The notes: a model not told the origin generated them from the sequence alone. A stretch of 64,000 bases of DNA from VXPQ01 sp965117025 (GCA_965117025.1 OZ220746.1:1798001-1862000), one strand, 5' to 3'. Positions 26,983 to 36,460 are shown, numbered from the stretch's first letter. Translations and numbers: made by a program.

Positions 26983-29715
26983 CTACCTGAAAATAACCCG
27001 GACCCCGAGGTTGAACGTTCTCGGCAGGCCGAGGAAGACTTCCGCGTCGTCGGCCGTGTTCGCATCTCTTCCGTTTCCGCGATAGGCGTTGAAACGCGAG
27101 TTGTTCGTGGCGTCCTGGATGTAGAAGCTGTCGAACACGTTGAACACGTTGGCCAGCACCCGGATATCGAAACGCGACAGGCCGAGCAGTTCGCGCGGGA
27201 TGTCGTAGCCCATGTTCAGATCGAACACACTGTATGCGGGCGTCTTCCAGACCTGCGCTCCGGCCTGGGCGGGGTCCGTGCGGCTCGTGGGATCGAAATC
27301 CGCATAGTAATTCGCGTAGGAACGCCCCGTGAACTTCGCGTACAGTCCCTCGACCGGGAACAGCGTCACGGCGTAGACGAATTGCGTCTGGGGCGCGTCG
27401 CCCACCTTGACGTCCTTCACGTAGATATTCACCTGGGTCTGGGTGGACGGGTCGGACTGGTCCGGCGTGTAGGCCGCCGAGACATTGTCCGTGTATTTCC
27501 AGTTGCCCAGCGAAACGGCTATGTTCGCCCGGACGATGTTCAGCGGCTGGTACGCCAGTTCGCCTTCCATGCCCCGGTGCAGCGCGTGGAGGCCCCTGAT
27601 GTTGATCAGCCCGTCGTCGCCGTCCTGTTCCGTCACGAAACGCGTGATGGTGCGGTCGTTCCAGGTCGTGTGGTAGGCATTGAGTTTTCCGGTCAGTTTG
27701 CGGTCCGGGGAACGGAACGCGGCGCCCGCTTCGAAGGCCATAAACTGCTCGTTCCGCGGGTCCGGGTTCAACGTTCCGGTGACGTCGTCGATGGCTCCGT
27801 CGAAGATCGGCACTTTGGAGACCATGCCCGCGTTGGCGAAGACCGACAAGTGATCGCTTGCAGCCCAGGAGGCGCCGCCCTTGACCTGGTAGCCCCCGAT
27901 GCGGTCCGACTCCGTTTTGAACGCATTGCCCGACCCGTCATTTTTGAAGAGGTCCTTGTAGGTGTACTTGACCATGGAGTACCCGAACATGCCGTATGCG
28001 GTCAGGGCGTTCCGGGCGTATTCGCCCTGTGCGAATCCGCCGATCCAATCAACGGTGTTGGTGTTGTTGTAGTCGAAACGGTCTCCCGGCTGGAGCACTT
28101 TGCCGTCCTCTCCCCAGAAATCGCTGTCGAACCGCCGGTAGCCGCTTCCACCGAGCAGGTCGCGCACGGTCCGGTAGTGTTCTATTTCTGCGGTGCGCCA
28201 GTCGATCCCCGCCTCGAGCGTAACGTGTTCGTTCGGCGCATGCTTGAATTTCGATATGGCGCCGATCGTCCACTGCACGTTGTGGCTGTTCCGGAGGATG
28301 CCGAGGGATTGCCCGTTTTCCCGGTTGCTCGCGATCGTGGCGTCGTAATCGACGACGCGGGAAGGGCCGCTGTAGTCCCATTCCATGGAGCCTTTCGTGC
28401 CGGTCCCGCCGCCTTTTCCGCCGGAATAGTAGACCACGGTGGACAGGAGCGACTTGTCTGAGAGTTGCGCGTAGTGGTTCAGGTTGAGCTGCGGTTTGTG
28501 GAAGAAATTCTCCCGTTCGTTGATCTGGCCCGCCCGGATGCGCTTGACCGTTCCGAATCCATCGTGCTGCTCCATGCGGTATTGCGAGGAAACCGAAGAC
28601 ACGTTTTCGTTCCAGCGCCGGCCCGCTTCCGGGAAGGTTTGCAGGATGTCGTCGATGGTTGCGCGGTCCAGCCCGTCTTTTTCGAAGACTTCGCGGGCGT
28701 AGTCGTGATCGTATGCGGCGATGTTCTGGCGGTAAAGGTTTTGCCCGTGACGCTGGGGAGCGCCCACGACATAGAGGTCGAGGCGATGCTTGTCGTTGAC
28801 GTTCCAGGCCGCCGCGGCGTAATAGGCCCAGGCATCGGTCCATGTGCCGTCGTAGTAACCTTCTCCGGTCTTGCGCACGCCGGACACCGTGAAGGCGTAT
28901 TTGCCGTCGATCAGGCCCGTCGAAAGGGAAACGGTGGATTTCAGGAAGCCATCGTTGCCGACTTCCTGTTTGGCCATGACTTGGCGCGTGTTCTCCGACG
29001 GATCGGTGATGATGTTCAGGGTGCCGCCGATGGACGGAGTGGCCAGATTGACGACGGACAGGCCGCGCTGGAGCTGGATGGAGGAGGTGGCGTCGCTGAG
29101 GCCGTCCCAGTTCGACCAGTAGAGCCAGCCATTCTCCATGTCGTTGACCGGGACGCCGTTGATCATGATGGCCACGTTGCGCTGGTTGAATCCGCGCACG
29201 TTTACGCGGGCGTCGCCGGCTCCGCCGCCCTGGGCGGTTCCGTACACGGACGGCGTGACGTTGAGCACCAGCGGTACGTCGCGTGATCCGAGTTCCCGCT
29301 GTATCTGCACCTTGTCCACATTGGTGAAGGCGACGGGGGTCTTGCGGTCCACGGCGCGCGAGGCGAATACCTCCAGCGCTTCGAGCGCTTCGCTTGAAAA
29401 CGCAAGGCGGAAATCAGCGGTCACATCCGAGGAGCGGAGGGTGACGACGCTGGAGAGGTCGTCGTATCCGACAAAGGACACGGTCAGCGTATGGGTGCCC
29501 GACGGAATATCATCGATCGCGTAGCGGCCGTTCGCGTCTGTGGAGGCGCCCATTGCCGTTCCTTCGACGATCACGTTCGCGCCGGGAAGGGGCTCCCCGG
29601 TATCGGCGTCGGTAACCGTGCCGGAGACGTTCGTTTGGGCAAATGCCGAACCTGCGAAGAACAATGCGGCGGCAAGCGTCAGGCAACGGAAGCGTATCAT
29701 GGCGTTCGGGTTCAT
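26983..29715 (-). CDS. TonB-dependent receptor with N-terminal carboxypeptidase-regulatory-like domain
   Basis: The ~910-residue outer-membrane protein has a signal peptide ending ...GSAFAQ, a CarboxypepD_reg-like domain (SGTVTDADTGEPLPGANVIVEG), a plug domain (VNVRGFNQRNVAIMINGVPVND), and a long barrel ending in the aromatic/basic residues RVIFR. It imports a ligand at the expense of TonB energy; tonB itself is at 61778. No SusD-like partner is adjacent, so a carbohydrate role is not implied. Alternative in-frame starts are at 29784 and 29700. The gene diverges from dinB. Confidence 0.9.
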   Translation of the reverse strand: MNPNAMIRFRCLTLAAALFFAGSAFAQTNVSGTVTDADTGEPLPGANVIVEGTAMGASTDANGRYAIDDIPSGTHTLTVSFVGYDDLSSVVTLRSSDVTADFRLAFSSEALEALEVFASRAVDRKTPVAFTNVDKVQIQRELGSRDVPLVLNVTPSVYGTAQGGGAGDARVNVRGFNQRNVAIMINGVPVNDMENGWLYWSNWDGLSDATSSIQLQRGLSVVNLATPSIGGTLNIITDPSENTRQVMAKQEVGNDGFLKSTVSLSTGLIDGKYAFTVSGVRKTGEGYYDGTWTDAWAYYAAAAWNVNDKHRLDLYVVGAPQRHGQNLYRQNIAAYDHDYAREVFEKDGLDRATIDDILQTFPEAGRRWNENVSSVSSQYRMEQHDGFGTVKRIRAGQINERENFFHKPQLNLNHYAQLSDKSLLSTVVYYSGGKGGGTGTKGSMEWDYSGPSRVVDYDATIASNRENGQSLGILRNSHNVQWTIGAISKFKHAPNEHVTLEAGIDWRTAEIEHYRTVRDLLGGSGYRRFDSDFWGEDGKVLQPGDRFDYNNTNTVDWIGGFAQGEYARNALTAYGMFGYSMVKYTYKDLFKNDGSGNAFKTESDRIGGYQVKGGASWAASDHLSVFANAGMVSKVPIFDGAIDDVTGTLNPDPRNEQFMAFEAGAAFRSPDRKLTGKLNAYHTTWNDRTITRFVTEQDGDDGLINIRGLHALHRGMEGELAYQPLNIVRANIAVSLGNWKYTDNVSAAYTPDQSDPSTQTQVNIYVKDVKVGDAPQTQFVYAVTLFPVEGLYAKFTGRSYANYYADFDPTSRTDPAQAGAQVWKTPAYSVFDLNMGYDIPRELLGLSRFDIRVLANVFNVFDSFYIQDATNNSRFNAYRGNGRDANTADDAEVFLGLPRTFNLGVRVIFR

Positions 29716-29867
29716 CCATTTTTGACCGGTGGAAAATACGAAGCATACCCGAAGGTATGTTGTCGTTTCGTCGGAACGGATCACAGGAACAGGTCCGGGG
29801 TTGACTGGAGTATGTTTCAGGATACCGGACTTGCGCCCGTCGCTACGCTACGGGGGATGTAATCGAT

Positions 29868-30359
29868 ATGACGCTGGAAGCCCTTCTTGCCCTGCTCGAC
29901 TATCACTATTGGGCCCGGGACCGGCTGCTCGATGCGGTCGAGGAGATCGCGCCCGACCACTTCCGTAAGGATATGGGGAACAGTTTTTCCTCTATTCGGG
30001 ACACGTTGCTCCATATCGTGTTTTCCGAATGGGTATGGCGCTTGCGCTGGGAGGGGGAGCCGCTGCCGGAGTTTTTCGACCCGAAGGATTTCGGGACCGT
30101 GCAGGATATTCGTGCGCGCTGGATCGAGGAGGAGCGTGAAGTGCGGCGAGTCGTCGATGAGGTCGGTCCGGACGGCCTCGACCATGAGTTTCGCTATACC
30201 GAGCTCGATGGCCAGGCGACCCAGTCCGTTTTCTGGCAGTCCTTGCAGCATGTGGTCAATCACGCCACCTATCACCGCGGACAGGTCACCACGATGTTGC
30301 GCCAGGTCGGGGCCCGGGCGCCGGATAGCCAGGACCTGATTGCGTTTTATCGTTTATGA
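29868..30359 (+). CDS. DinB-family protein
   Basis: This 163-residue four-helix-bundle protein of the DinB/YfiT type has the metal-binding histidine pattern: a His in the first long helix (DTLLHIVFSEWVW) and two in the C-terminal helix (QHVVNHATYHRGQ). Such proteins are metal-dependent and often act as thiol transferases or damage-response proteins of unclear function. Its stop overlaps the start of the broken Fic gene (ATGA). Confidence 0.9.
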   Translation: MTLEALLALLDYHYWARDRLLDAVEEIAPDHFRKDMGNSFSSIRDTLLHIVFSEWVWRLRWEGEPLPEFFDPKDFGTVQDIRARWIEEEREVRRVVDEVGPDGLDHEFRYTELDGQATQSVFWQSLQHVVNHATYHRGQVTTMLRQVGARAPDSQDLIAFYRL

Positions 30360-30718
30360 TCGAAAAGCCGCCGTTCACGATCACCGCGGACATTCTTTCC
30401 CTCGTTGAACGCATCGGCGAAGCGATCGGCCGGGCGGAGGCAGCGGGTGTCTCGCACGACGCACGGGTGCGGCGAATCAATCGCATCCGTACGATTCGCG
30501 GCACGCTGGCTATAGAAGGCAATACCCTCAGCGAGGAAGAAATCTCCATGATCCTCGACGGCAAGCCTGTTGCCGCCCTTCCGGGCGTCGTCGATGCGGA
30601 GTTGCTGGATACTGGCGGCGTCCAGCATATCAAGTCCCGTAAACGAATTCCGCTCCGATCTTCCACACGCCCTTCTCGCGAAACGCGGGAATGGTCTGGC
30701 GACGGGCGGCGTTGGTGA
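30356..30718 (+). pseudogene. Fic-family gene, 5' fragment only
   Basis: The first ~75 residues look like the N-terminus of a Fic adenylyltransferase, including the inhibitory motif TLAIEG (Thr50 to Gly55, pattern [S/T]xxxE[G/N]) in IRTIRGTLAIEGNTLSEEE. After about residue 77 the frame loses similarity and then runs antisense into the 3' end of the opposing intact Fic gene. The catalytic HPFxxGNGR motif is missing. It was probably an intact second gene of a dinB-fic operon, cut by the arrival of the leftward Fic gene; the breakpoint lies around 30590-30630. Confidence 0.7.
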
Positions 30719-31520
30719 TCGCAGGCGCTGAAAGCCCATGCCGCCTGATGTAATCCGACAGCCGGATAATGACCTCTCCCCGCAAATAACTCAGCCTTTT
30801 GTGCAGAGACTCTGCGAGCGCCGCCGCCAGCATATTTTCCATCGCCTTGGTCGTCTGGCGATTTCCGTATTCCCTGAACGCCTGATAGTACCGTTCCTTA
30901 TCCGCATTGCGAAGAATAAGGCCCGGCAGGCCCAGCTGGATGAGTTGAAAATTTATGAGTACGCGCCCCAGGCGGCCGTTGCCGTCGCAAAAAGGATGAA
31001 TGGTCTCGAAATCGAGATGAAACCGGGCGATCTTGTCAAGGAAGTAGGAGCCGAGATCGCTGGAATATTCGACAAGCAGATCGTCCATCATGCGCTCCAC
31101 GCGTTCGGGCGCGGGCGCAATGTGCATCCCCACCCGCACGTATTCCCCCGGCTGACGAAAACGTCCGGCGATGTTGTCGTCGATGCCGCCGATGAGCATT
31201 CGATGCAAACGGAGTATCAGGTCTTTGTTCAGCTCGCTGTTCCCGGCTTTGGCGCGTTTGTATTCCATGACCCTGGCCAGGTTTTTCGCCTCGAAGATTT
31301 CCCGTACAGACACGTTGCGGGACAACATCTGCTCCAAGAGGATTCGCTCCGTCTCCTCGAGCGTAAGGGTTGAATTCTCGATCGCGTTCGAGTTGTACAC
31401 GGTCTCGGGAATCTCCACTTCGTCGATCATGGCCAGCAGCGATTCTTTGCCTTGGCGCAACGTATCGTACGCCCGCTTCAAGTCCTGAATACGGTTTTTT
31501 ATGGGTCGGGTGATCGCCAT
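30630..31520 (-). CDS. Fic-family protein adenylyltransferase
   Basis: The 296-residue protein has the catalytic motif HPFCDGNGRLGR (175-186), matching HxFx(D/E)GNGRxxR. It also carries a class II inhibitory helix SNAIEN (44-49), whose glutamate blocks the ATP gamma-phosphate site. It probably AMPylates a target protein under regulation by this helix; a C-terminal winged-helix-like region may bind DNA or protein. The 170 bases upstream are markedly AT-rich compared with neighbours, suggesting recent acquisition. Its 3' end sits inside the remains of another Fic gene. Confidence 0.92.
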   Translation of the reverse strand: MAITRPIKNRIQDLKRAYDTLRQGKESLLAMIDEVEIPETVYNSNAIENSTLTLEETERILLEQMLSRNVSVREIFEAKNLARVMEYKRAKAGNSELNKDLILRLHRMLIGGIDDNIAGRFRQPGEYVRVGMHIAPAPERVERMMDDLLVEYSSDLGSYFLDKIARFHLDFETIHPFCDGNGRLGRVLINFQLIQLGLPGLILRNADKERYYQAFREYGNRQTTKAMENMLAAALAESLHKRLSYLRGEVIIRLSDYIRRHGLSAPAITNAARRQTIPAFREKGVWKIGAEFVYGT

Positions 31521-31698
31521 GTCGTCGCCACATTGTATTCACGGTAAATATAAAATTATACATGAATATACTCTTAAAACCGATTTTATTCACGATTTTT
31601 AGATAAAAATACGTTAATAACCAGCCAGCCAGCCGGGCGGATGTTTCCCTGAAAGCGTGTCGGGCCTCTATGCGGCGAACCGCCCCGATTAAGGAATT
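31521..31698. other. AT-rich intergenic stretch upstream of the Fic gene
   Basis: Bases about 31535-31615 are strongly AT-rich in a high-GC neighbourhood, followed by a short CCAG repeat run near 31620. No gene is seen. It probably holds the Fic promoter and marks the boundary of inserted DNA. Confidence 0.5.
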
Positions 31699-32541
31699 TT
31701 ACCCCTTCTCCACAGGCGCACCCACCAGATTTCCCCACTCGGTCCAGGAGCCGTCGTAGTTGATGACCTCGTTATACCCGAGCAGGTATTTCAATGCGAA
31801 CCACGAATGGCTGGACCGTTCGCCGATTCGGCAATAGGTGATGATCGGTTTGGCGCCTGTGATGCCCTCTTTGGCGTAGATTTCCCGAAGTTCGTCGGCG
31901 GATTTGAAGGTCCCGTCCTCGGCGCACGCCTTGCTCCAAGGGATATTGCCGGCGCCGGGGATATGCCCTCCGCGCTGACAGGTTTCGGGGAGCCCCTCGG
32001 GGGCGAGCAGTTCGCCGCTGAATTCGGCCGGACTCCGAACATCCACCAGTTCAGCGGATTGTCCCTCGAGCGTTGCGCTGACCTGCGGCAAAAACGCCCG
32101 GATCGAATGATCCGGATCCGAGGCTGTGTAATGAGATTCCGCCGGGTTCGGGGGATCGGTGGACAAGGTGCGCTCTTCGGCCAGCCATTTGCTGCGCCCG
32201 CCATTCATCAGCCGCACATCCGCGTGTCCGTAAATCTTCATTTGCCAGAAAGCCCATGCGGCAAACCAGTTGTTGCTGTCTCCGTACAGCACGACCGTGG
32301 TATCGTTGGAGATGCCGCTGTCGGCCATGAGCTGCTCAAACCCGGCTTTCGGGACGATATCGCGCCGAACCGTATCGCAGAGCTGGGTATCCCACGCCCA
32401 ACCAACGGCGCCCGGGATGTGTCCTTCGTCATAGGAGGCGGTATTTACGTCTACTTCAACGATGCGCACGCGGGCGTCATCGATATGGTTCTGTACCCAA
32501 TCGGTACTGACCAGCACTTCGGGGTGAGCGTATTCGGACAT
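31699..32541 (-). CDS. Thiosulfate sulfurtransferase (two-domain rhodanese)
   Basis: The 280-residue protein has two rhodanese domains. The N-terminal one (about 8-130) has the CH2A-like GHIPGAVGW but no active cysteine; the C-terminal one has GGHIPGAGNIPW and the active-site loop CRIGERSSH with Cys237. The CRxGxR loop is typical of thiosulfate:cyanide sulfurtransferases rather than 3-mercaptopyruvate enzymes (CGxGxT). The product is likely soluble and cytoplasmic. 376 bases to the next rightward gene contain no other gene I can support. Confidence 0.92.
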   Translation of the reverse strand: MSEYAHPEVLVSTDWVQNHIDDARVRIVEVDVNTASYDEGHIPGAVGWAWDTQLCDTVRRDIVPKAGFEQLMADSGISNDTTVVLYGDSNNWFAAWAFWQMKIYGHADVRLMNGGRSKWLAEERTLSTDPPNPAESHYTASDPDHSIRAFLPQVSATLEGQSAELVDVRSPAEFSGELLAPEGLPETCQRGGHIPGAGNIPWSKACAEDGTFKSADELREIYAKEGITGAKPIITYCRIGERSSHSWFALKYLLGYNEVINYDGSWTEWGNLVGAPVEKG

Positions 32542-32917
32542 GATCGTTTCCGGTTATTTCAGGAGTTGGCGGGACGGCTACGGGCGTTACAAGGTAACGT
32601 GCGGCGCAACACGCCCGGACGGCATTTGCCAGAATGCGAAAGTACATACACAATGGGTAGGCATTTGGTGTAGTTAGCGTGAATTTTCGACGTTACCCGT
32701 CCTCATCGGTATAGCGGTGCGATCCGACGGGAAGCGGTCAGTGGTCGCCAGGTTCGTTTCCACATGTTTCCGCCTCTGTCTGCCTGCTATGCCGCCCATG
32801 TTCGTGTTCTGTTTCTTTCCTTATATCCTGGATGCCTCCGCAGCAGGGAATCTGTACATTACAGGCGGTCCGAATCCCCCGGTCGCACCATCCCGACAAA
32901 CCCGACCCCGCAGCACC

Positions 32918-33841
32918 ATGACCCTTCCCGTTTTTTCCCTCTTGATGAGTTTGCTGAGTCTGCCGGGCCTTGTGCTGACGGCATGCAGCCCGGAGACACC
33001 CGTAGGGCCGGAAGGGAGCGCACGAGATACGCTTCGCGTTCTGTCGTTCAATATCCGGTACGACAACCCGGGAGACGGGCCGGACGCCTGGCCCCATCGC
33101 AAGGAAGCCGTGGCGGACATGATCCGGTCCCAAGCGGTGGATGTCGCGGGACTTCAGGAAGCGCTGAAGGGGCAGATTGACGATCTGGAAGCGCTGCTGC
33201 CCGACTATGCATGGCTGGGGGTGGGCCGTGAGGATGGTATGGAACAGGGAGAGTTCGCCCCGATTTTCTACCGGCGCGACCGCGTGGATACCCTGCGGTG
33301 GGGCACATTCTGGCTGTCCGAAACGCCGGATATTCCCGGGAGCCGGTCATGGGATGCCGCGCTGGAGCGCATCGCCACCTGGGCGGTGCTGCGCGACCGT
33401 CAGACGAACGAGGCGTTTCTGGCGGTCAACACGCATTTCGATCACCGGGGAGCGGAGGCCCGGACCCGCAGCGCGGAACTGATCGTCGAACGCCTCGACG
33501 AACTGGCGACGGCACAGTCGGGAGAACAGGATGACGAAGGGACCGGGAGCCTGCCCGTGGTGCTCACGGGGGATTTCAATGTGCGAGAGGGTAGTGCCCC
33601 GTACGCTGTGCTCGCGGATGCGTTTTCCGATGCCCTGTATGCTTCGGAGCAGCCTCACGAAGGGCCGATGTCCACCTGGAATGGTTTCGAGGCCATTGTG
33701 CCCGGGGGCCGAATAGACTACATCTTCGTCGGCGATGGCGTGCGCGTATACGCCCATCGCATCCTTCCGGACAAGACCGCCAACGGCCGCTTCCCGTCCG
33801 ATCATCTGCCGGTGCTGGCGGAGATTGGATTGGAGGAGTAG
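32918..33841 (+). CDS. Endonuclease/exonuclease/phosphatase-family lipoprotein
   Basis: The 307-residue product begins with a signal peptide and lipobox (LVLTAC, cysteine near 23). The EEP fold follows: LSFNIRYDNPGDGPDAW, a catalytic GLQEA glutamate, LTGDFNV, and C-terminal GGRIDYIFV plus SDHLPVLAEIGL. These are the metal- and phosphate-binding motifs of the DNase I/sphingomyelinase superfamily. Exported Bacteroidota members usually act as phosphodiesterases on unknown substrates. The ATG at 32918 was chosen because it gives the signal peptide directly; the frame is open upstream to 32717. Confidence 0.88.
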   Translation: MTLPVFSLLMSLLSLPGLVLTACSPETPVGPEGSARDTLRVLSFNIRYDNPGDGPDAWPHRKEAVADMIRSQAVDVAGLQEALKGQIDDLEALLPDYAWLGVGREDGMEQGEFAPIFYRRDRVDTLRWGTFWLSETPDIPGSRSWDAALERIATWAVLRDRQTNEAFLAVNTHFDHRGAEARTRSAELIVERLDELATAQSGEQDDEGTGSLPVVLTGDFNVREGSAPYAVLADAFSDALYASEQPHEGPMSTWNGFEAIVPGGRIDYIFVGDGVRVYAHRILPDKTANGRFPSDHLPVLAEIGLEE

Positions 33842-33842
33842 A

Positions 33843-33886
33843 GGCGATCAAGGGTTTCGCTTGATTGCGTGTGCGATACGCTTAAA
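33843..33886 (-). pseudogene. Remnant resembling the 3' end of the PD-(D/E)XK-like gene
   Basis: About 40 bases here match the 3' end of the leftward gene at 34394 (near 34390-34429) at roughly 80% by eye. On the minus strand they read FKRIAHAIKRNP and a stop, compared with the neighbour's KTIEDISHAIRQNP and a stop. In-frame stops lie just upstream, so no full gene exists. Confidence 0.45.
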
Positions 33887-34124
33887 CAGTGAAAATTCCA
33901 CGAACGCAAGTTATTTCCGTTATCAAGAAAATATCCTGCATCAAGGCATCGTAACCGTGAACCGTTATCCGGATTCGGGCATCGTTAGAAGGACAAAAGA
34001 CTCAATTTTCGGATTTTTTTTCGCGGATTTGCGTAATATGGTGCAAGCATTGGGGATTCCCATCCACAACGCACCCCGATGTTATGCCTCAGGGGCTATC
34101 CCTGAAATGCAACCAGGTACCACC

Positions 34125-34343
34125 ATGCGTTCTCCTCTTTCAATTCTGAAAAACGTATTCACCTTAACACCTTTGCCCCCAAGTCCGGCAGAACGGGAAA
34201 AGGCCCGTCAGGAATCCGATAGACGGATCGTTGCCAAGCATTCTTCCGGTAACGTTCTCTTGCAGCAAGGGAAATATGCCACACGGGAAGAGCTCGACGC
34301 GGAGCGTGAACGCGCCTTGTCTTTCCGGTGGAACGATGCCTAA
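34125..34343 (+). CDS. Small hypothetical protein
   Basis: A 72-residue charged protein starting MRSPLSILKNVF, with a proline-rich turn (TLTPLPPSPAERE) and an Arg/Glu-rich helical rest. No family recognised. The last bases overlap the start of an even smaller frame (34336-34410). The base composition around it is lower in GC than in flanking core genes. It could be an antitoxin-sized or orphan protein; I cannot assign a role. Confidence 0.4.
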   Translation: MRSPLSILKNVFTLTPLPPSPAEREKARQESDRRIVAKHSSGNVLLQQGKYATREELDAERERALSFRWNDA

Positions 34344-34410
34344 AAACGTCGATCCCACACCTGAGCAGTATCGCGACCTCTACGATAAAGCGATCAAGGA
34401 TTTTGCCTGA
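34336..34410 (+). CDS. Tiny ORF (24 residues) overlapping the previous gene
   Basis: ATG 34336 lies inside the final codons of the 72-residue gene (ATGCCTAA overlap), which would couple translation. The product reads MPKNVDPTPEQYRDLYDKAI and four more residues. It may be the 5' stub of a larger lost gene, since its stop lies in the 3' end of the opposing PD-(D/E)XK-like gene. Confidence 0.25.
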   Translation: MPKNVDPTPEQYRDLYDKAIKDFA

Positions 34411-34999
34411 TCGCGTGTGAGATATCCTCAATCGTTTTTTTCAGGTTTGCGTATCCGCACTTGTGTGGAGACAGCCTCTTAAGAGAATTAAGACCAATGG
34501 TTTTTTGCCTTGGGCATTCCCGATCAAGCACCTCCGTAGGAAGGACATAAAAATCCCAATTGCTCGTATCGAGCGGGTCGAGCGGTTCTTCGCCATGAAA
34601 GACGCAGAACACATAGATGTCCGCCCAACGCCTAAGGCCTTCTCTCCATTCTCCGGTTTCAGGGTCCCAATTGCTGCGAGGGGCAATTCCAAACTGGATA
34701 ACAGATCGTTTTGATTGTTTCCACGACTGTACATACGCGGAGCTTTTGATCTCAATGGTGCTGCCAGATGCTGTTCGGAGATCATACGCCTGCCATTCTT
34801 TCCTTGGCTCCTTGTGTAGATCAAGCGCCGCTGCAACCAGAAACTCCGCCAGAATTCCCCGATTGGTATTGTCCAGAAGTCCGGAACCGGACCATCTCCA
34901 GTAGTCGAGTAGTTTTAAGGATTGACCGGTTCCCGGACCGTGGAACGGTTCCTCTCCATCCAGTAGTTTAGGCTTGTGTGGGGGAAGGCTTTCGTTCAT
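34394..34999 (-). CDS. PD-(D/E)XK nuclease-like hypothetical protein
   Basis: A 201-residue cytoplasmic protein. The pattern of a conserved glutamate in ILAEFLVAAAL, then YDLRTASGSTIEIKSSAYVQSW (Asp...Glu-Ile-Lys) fits the E...D...ExK active site of restriction-like endonucleases. The C-terminal part has several Trp/aromatic residues and ends in a short basic helix. No methyltransferase or target gene is near. Start uncertain: ATGs at 34999, 35014 and 35101 are in frame. A remnant of a related 3' end lies 500 bases away at 33843. Confidence 0.5.
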   Translation of the reverse strand: MNESLPPHKPKLLDGEEPFHGPGTGQSLKLLDYWRWSGSGLLDNTNRGILAEFLVAAALDLHKEPRKEWQAYDLRTASGSTIEIKSSAYVQSWKQSKRSVIQFGIAPRSNWDPETGEWREGLRRWADIYVFCVFHGEEPLDPLDTSNWDFYVLPTEVLDRECPRQKTIGLNSLKRLSPHKCGYANLKKTIEDISHAIRQNP

Positions 35000-35290
35000 G
35001 GGCGGCTGGCGCATGGGATTGGATGCGCGTGCAATGTAACATAACGGCGCCGGAAATTGTGTGCGCGGCGCAAGTCCATTCATGATTGCGCCCTGAGCCA
35101 TGCGCCCATATTATCTTCCCGTTCCTGTATGCCCGATAAACACAACACGCGCCATCGCGGTGGATAAGTGCGTGGACAACCGGTGGAGAAAGGGTGAAAA
35201 AAACCAGGCCAAACGAAATACTGCTGGGCGTACCTTTCGAAATACGAATTTTTCCGAGTGCCTGCTTCCTGTCTCCTCTGATCAATAAAT
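35000..35290. other. Intergenic region, divergent promoters expected
   Basis: About 290 bases between the leftward PD-(D/E)XK-like gene and rightward xylose isomerase. I see no convincing gene, hairpin or repeat. It should hold both start regions. Confidence 0.4.
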
Positions 35291-36460
35291 ATGTCCGATT
35301 CCTATCGTCCGCAACCCGAGAACAAGTTCACGTTCGGCCTCTGGACCGTCGGAAACGTGGGCCGGGACCCGTTCGGAGAGCCCGTCCGCGCGCCGTTCTC
35401 CCCCGTCGAAATTGTCCACATGCTGGCCGATGTGGGCGCCTACGGGGTCAATTTCCATGACAACGACCTGGTGCCTATCGACGCGACGGCCCGGGAACGG
35501 GACGAGATCGTGCGCTCCTTCAAACAGGCGCTCGACGAGCGGGGTCTGAAGGCGCCGATGGCGACCACGAACCTGTTCACGGACCCGGCCTTCCGGGACG
35601 GAGCTTTCACCGCCAACGACCCGGCGGTTCGGGCGTACGCCATCCACAAGACGATGCGCGCCATGGATCTCGGCGTGGAATGCGGGGCTACGACGTATGT
35701 CTTCTGGGGAGGCCGCGAAGGGACCGAATCCGACGCCACGAAGAACCCGGTGGATGCGTTGGCCTGGATGCGGGAGGCCCTGAATTTCCTGTGCGAATAT
35801 GCGGTGGATCAGGGGTACGACCTGCGCTTCGCGCTGGAGCCGAAGCCGAACGAACCGCGCGGCGACATCTATTTTCCCACAGTAGGCTCCATGCTGGGAT
35901 TTATCGGTACGCTGGATCGCCCCGATATGGTGGGCCTGAATCCCGAAGTGGCCCACGAACACATGGCCGGGCTGAATTTCACGCATGCCGTAGCGCAGGC
36001 GTGGGATGCGGGCAAGCTTTTCCATATCGACCTGAACGATCAGAATCCGGGCCGCTACGACCAGGATTTCCGGTTCGCCGCACACAACCTCAAGCCCGCG
36101 TTTTTCCTCGTGAAACTGCTGGAGGAGGTCGGCTATGACGGCCCGCGCCATTTCGACGCGCATGCCTATCGTACCGAGGATGCCGAGGGGGTCAGGGATT
36201 TCGCGCGCGGGTGCATGAGGAGTTATCTGATCCTCAAGGAGAAGGCGCAGGCGTTCGCGGAAGACGAGGCGATCCAGGGGTTGCTTGCCGAGGCGCAGCA
36301 GGCCTCCGCCGAATTTCCGTCGTACGCGGGGGGCTATTCCCGGCAGGCGGCGGAAGCGCTCCGGGCGCATACCTTTGACCGGGCCCAACTGGCTTCCCGG
36401 GGTCTGGCCTACGAAAAAATCGACCAGTTGCTTACCGATCTCCTGCTCGGCGTGCGTTGA
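35291..36460 (+). CDS. xylA: Xylose isomerase
   Basis: This 389-residue class I (actinobacterial-length) enzyme interconverts xylose and xylulose, and glucose and fructose. The active-site segments are FHDNDL (His56, Asp59), TYVFWGGREG with the substrate-contact Trp, and ALEPKPNEPRGD (Glu183, Lys185), plus HIDLNDQ with metal ligands. No xylulokinase or xylose transporter is adjacent, so it stands alone. The N-terminus reads KFTFGLWTVGNVGRDPFG, typical of the family. Confidence 0.95.
   Translation: MSDSYRPQPENKFTFGLWTVGNVGRDPFGEPVRAPFSPVEIVHMLADVGAYGVNFHDNDLVPIDATARERDEIVRSFKQALDERGLKAPMATTNLFTDPAFRDGAFTANDPAVRAYAIHKTMRAMDLGVECGATTYVFWGGREGTESDATKNPVDALAWMREALNFLCEYAVDQGYDLRFALEPKPNEPRGDIYFPTVGSMLGFIGTLDRPDMVGLNPEVAHEHMAGLNFTHAVAQAWDAGKLFHIDLNDQNPGRYDQDFRFAAHNLKPAFFLVKLLEEVGYDGPRHFDAHAYRTEDAEGVRDFARGCMRSYLILKEKAQAFAEDEAIQGLLAEAQQASAEFPSYAGGYSRQAAEALRAHTFDRAQLASRGLAYEKIDQLLTDLLLGVR

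Noticed and set aside
26983..29715. Assigning the TonB receptor as SusC
   Set aside because: No SusD-like lipoprotein gene follows, so a SusC role is not supported.
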